Below are positions 62,325-64,000 of a DNA stretch of 64,000 nt, piece after piece. Each line of letters starts with the position of its first letter. Positions within the stretch are counted from its first letter, which is position 1. The notes beneath the pieces were generated by a model, which worked only from the letters and a program-made list of their open reading frames with translations, was not told the DNA's origin and searched no databases. A program made the translations under genes and the position numbers. Source of the stretch: Pacificibacter marinus (lineage in GTDB: Bacteria > Pseudomonadota > Alphaproteobacteria > Rhodobacterales > Rhodobacteraceae); the NCBI RefSeq assembly GCF_018860665.1, contig NZ_JAHKPK010000034.1, positions 1 through 64,000 on the forward strand. The letters are read 5' to 3'.

Positions 62325-62533
62325 CTGATAGTACCCCATTTTTGATCTATTTTATGTCAATGCTGGTTTGGTTCATTCGCAGGGCAATATGAAACAATGG
62401 ATTTAAACCCTAAGGGGTTATTTTTCTTATGTCTGGTTAATGCTCAGATTTTAAAGGGGCCTGAATCGAAAACGCCACACATCGGTGAGGATGCATGGCG
62501 TTGTTTTTAAAGTTGTGGAGCTGTGCGATTATC

Positions 62534-63844
62534 TTAGTTGAACGTTTCAGGCATCAACATTTGCGGCAGCCAAAGCGCGATATTTGGGAAAATGATAATC
62601 AACAACAAAATCAACAGCATCGGCAGCAAGATGATGCAGACCTCTTTCATGACCTGAACGACATTCATGCCCCCAATCGAGGCCGATATCAGCAGACACA
62701 ATCCGTAAGGTGGCGTCACCAAACCAAAAGCCAGCGATACGATACCGATGATTGCAAAAACAACCGGATGAATATCGGCGGCTGTCGCAACTGGTAAAAG
62801 AACTGTGCCAAGGATGATGATTGTCGGGATCGCGTCGATGAACAGACCAAAGAACAAGAACAGACCTGCAATTACAAGCGCAGTTCCGAAGGGCCCGAAT
62901 TCAAGGCTGGTCATCGTGTCCACGACCAATTGCGGCACGTGGTAAAAGGCCAGTAACCAGCCAAACGCAGAGGCCGAGCCGATTGCAAAAAGTGAGATCG
63001 AAGCAAACCGCCCAGTGTCGTAAAAGATGTGGCCGAGGTCTTTGACCGTGATCGAACGATAGACAAACATTCCGAGAATAAGTGAATACCCCGCTGCAAT
63101 GATCGCGCTTTCTGTTGGTGTTACGATACCGCCGACAATGCCGCCAATCACAAAGACTGGCGTGAGCATGGCAAGGAACGCGCCTCTAAACGCATTCCAG
63201 ATTTCGGCAGGTGTCGGTTTGCCAATGATTGGATAGTTGTAGATTTTTGCATAGCAGTAAACCGTCGCCATCAATGCAAGGCCGATCATAATCCCAGGAA
63301 CAGCCCCCGCAAGGAACAGCGCCCCCACAGAGGTTTGCATGACGCCGCCCCAAACGATCATCAGGATCGATGGAGGGATAATCACGCCCATGACTGAGGA
63401 ACAGGCGGTGATCGCGATGGCGAAACGACGGTCGTAGCCCTCTTTGATCATCGCTGGGATCAAGATCTTGCCGCAACCTGCCGCATCAGCGGTGGACGAA
63501 CCTGAAATACCTGCAAACAGCATGGACACGGCAACATTGACGTGACCCAAACCACCGGGCATCCAGCCAGTTAAGACGCGTGACAGCTCAATCAGTTTGT
63601 CCGTCACTTTGCCGGAATTCATTAGGTTCGCAGCCAGCAAGAAGAACGGCACAGCAAGCAAGATGAATGAATTATAGGATTGGAACATCCGGTCCAACAC
63701 AATGAACGGGGTTAGGCGCAGTTCTAGCGCCACGATAGGCACCGTTGCAATCGCAAGTGCAAAAGCTACGGGAATGCGGAGCGCAACCAAGAAAATGAAG
63801 CCGCCCACTAGAATGGCACAGGCGAGGCCAGTTGTAATAATCAT
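62534..63844 (-). CDS. dctM: TRAP transporter large permease DctM
   Basis: This 436-residue protein has about 12 helices with DctM signatures (FFLLAANLMNSGKVTDKLIELSRVLTGWMPGGLGHVNVAVSMLFAGISGSSTADAAGCGKILIPAM, shown here as separate parts of that region near 70-130, and VTPPYGLCLLISASIGG near 378). It moves a carboxylate captured by a DctP protein, driven by Na+. It overlaps dctQ by 4 bases. DctP should lie beyond the right edge. Confidence 0.92.
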   Translation of the reverse strand: MIITTGLACAILVGGFIFLVALRIPVAFALAIATVPIVALELRLTPFIVLDRMFQSYNSFILLAVPFFLLAANLMNSGKVTDKLIELSRVLTGWMPGGLGHVNVAVSMLFAGISGSSTADAAGCGKILIPAMIKEGYDRRFAIAITACSSVMGVIIPPSILMIVWGGVMQTSVGALFLAGAVPGIMIGLALMATVYCYAKIYNYPIIGKPTPAEIWNAFRGAFLAMLTPVFVIGGIVGGIVTPTESAIIAAGYSLILGMFVYRSITVKDLGHIFYDTGRFASISLFAIGSASAFGWLLAFYHVPQLVVDTMTSLEFGPFGTALVIAGLFLFFGLFIDAIPTIIILGTVLLPVATAADIHPVVFAIIGIVSLAFGLVTPPYGLCLLISASIGGMNVVQVMKEVCIILLPMLLILLLIIIFPNIALWLPQMLMPETFN

Positions 63845-64000
63845 GCTGCGGTTACCGCCCTGTTTTTATAGATTTGAATGGCTTCAAAAAGCCGGTACCC
63901 TGCGAACAAAAACCAGACTGCGCCAGTGATCGGAAGCGAGATATAGGTGATCAACATATTGGCCCGCATCATCACGGAATTCTGGATGTAGCCGAATTTT
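63841..64000 (-). CDS. dctQ: TRAP transporter small permease DctQ, 3' part
   Basis: The final 52 codons read leftward as GYIQNSVMMRANMLITYISL, then PITGAVWFLFAGYRLFEAI, a typical last helix of DctQ, and end at TGA overlapping the dctM start (ATGA). The N-terminal two thirds are outside the window. Confidence 0.85.
   Translation of the reverse strand, partial: KFGYIQNSVMMRANMLITYISLPITGAVWFLFAGYRLFEAIQIYKNRAVTAA

Noticed and set aside
1-64000. CRISPR arrays, tRNA or rRNA genes
   Set aside because: No regularly spaced direct repeats or tRNA cloverleaf-like segments were noticed on either strand.

Overview
The window looks like chromosome of a marine roseobacter-type alphaproteobacterium (Rhodobacteraceae). 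The basis is gene content: tripartite tricarboxylate (TTT) and TRAP carboxylate transporters, many LysR and GntR regulators, a complete alphaproteobacterial-style C-P lyase operon, 5-oxoprolinase, and IS3-family elements typical of this group. Genes are dense, mostly in short catabolic or transport islands, each beside its own regulator. No rRNA, tRNA or CRISPR array was seen.

Left part (1-18.5 kb). An IS3-type end interrupts an already decayed TRAP binding-protein gene (1-510). A six-gene leftward operon follows: YVTN propeller, tctC, tctB, tctA, intradiol dioxygenase and a DUF475 membrane protein, with a divergent CysB-like LysR gene. Next is a patchwork of small stress and detoxification genes: LysR, WrbA, P-loop kinase, DMT exporter, ArsR plus AHSA1, two VOC proteins, a GFA protein, a ParD-like gene divergent from a second methionine aminopeptidase, and an Rrf2, TrxR-like, methyltransferase operon. 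Broken genes sit among them (DUF4386, a VOC gene, a YCII fragment, an integrase fragment).

Middle part (18.5-38.5 kb). An IS3 remnant leads into a probable pyroglutamyl-peptide scavenging locus: fused 5-oxoprolinase, MarR-type and LysR regulators, pyroglutamyl peptidase, and a peptide-type ABC transporter. Peptide uptake, release of 5-oxoproline and its ATP-driven opening to glutamate would form one pathway. Next is a carboxylate locus: RraA-like aldolase, KGSA-type aldehyde dehydrogenase, a second tctCBA and a GntR/FCD regulator.

Right-middle part (39-56 kb). A Pho-box-preceded phnFGHIJKLM operon continues into phnCDEE and a hexapeptide acyltransferase. A facing leftward set carries a second phnD-C-E, a second PhnM-like hydrolase, an MFS transporter and a TIM-barrel isomerase. 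The most striking observation is that PhnJ keeps the family fold signature and the glycyl-radical-type glycine but lacks three of the four C-terminal cysteines that bind the Fe-S cluster and carry the thiyl radical in E. coli PhnJ. No phnN or phnP is present here.

Right end (56-64 kb). A LysR gene is divergent from GMC oxidoreductase, enolase-superfamily dehydratase and aldehyde dehydrogenase genes. These face a 3-hydroxyisobutyrate-dehydrogenase-like gene and a TRAP transporter (dctM and the cut dctQ), consistent with oxidation of a polyol or sugar acid. A recurring layout is a stable hairpin directly after the binding-protein gene of a transport operon (both tctC genes, dppA-like, phnD).
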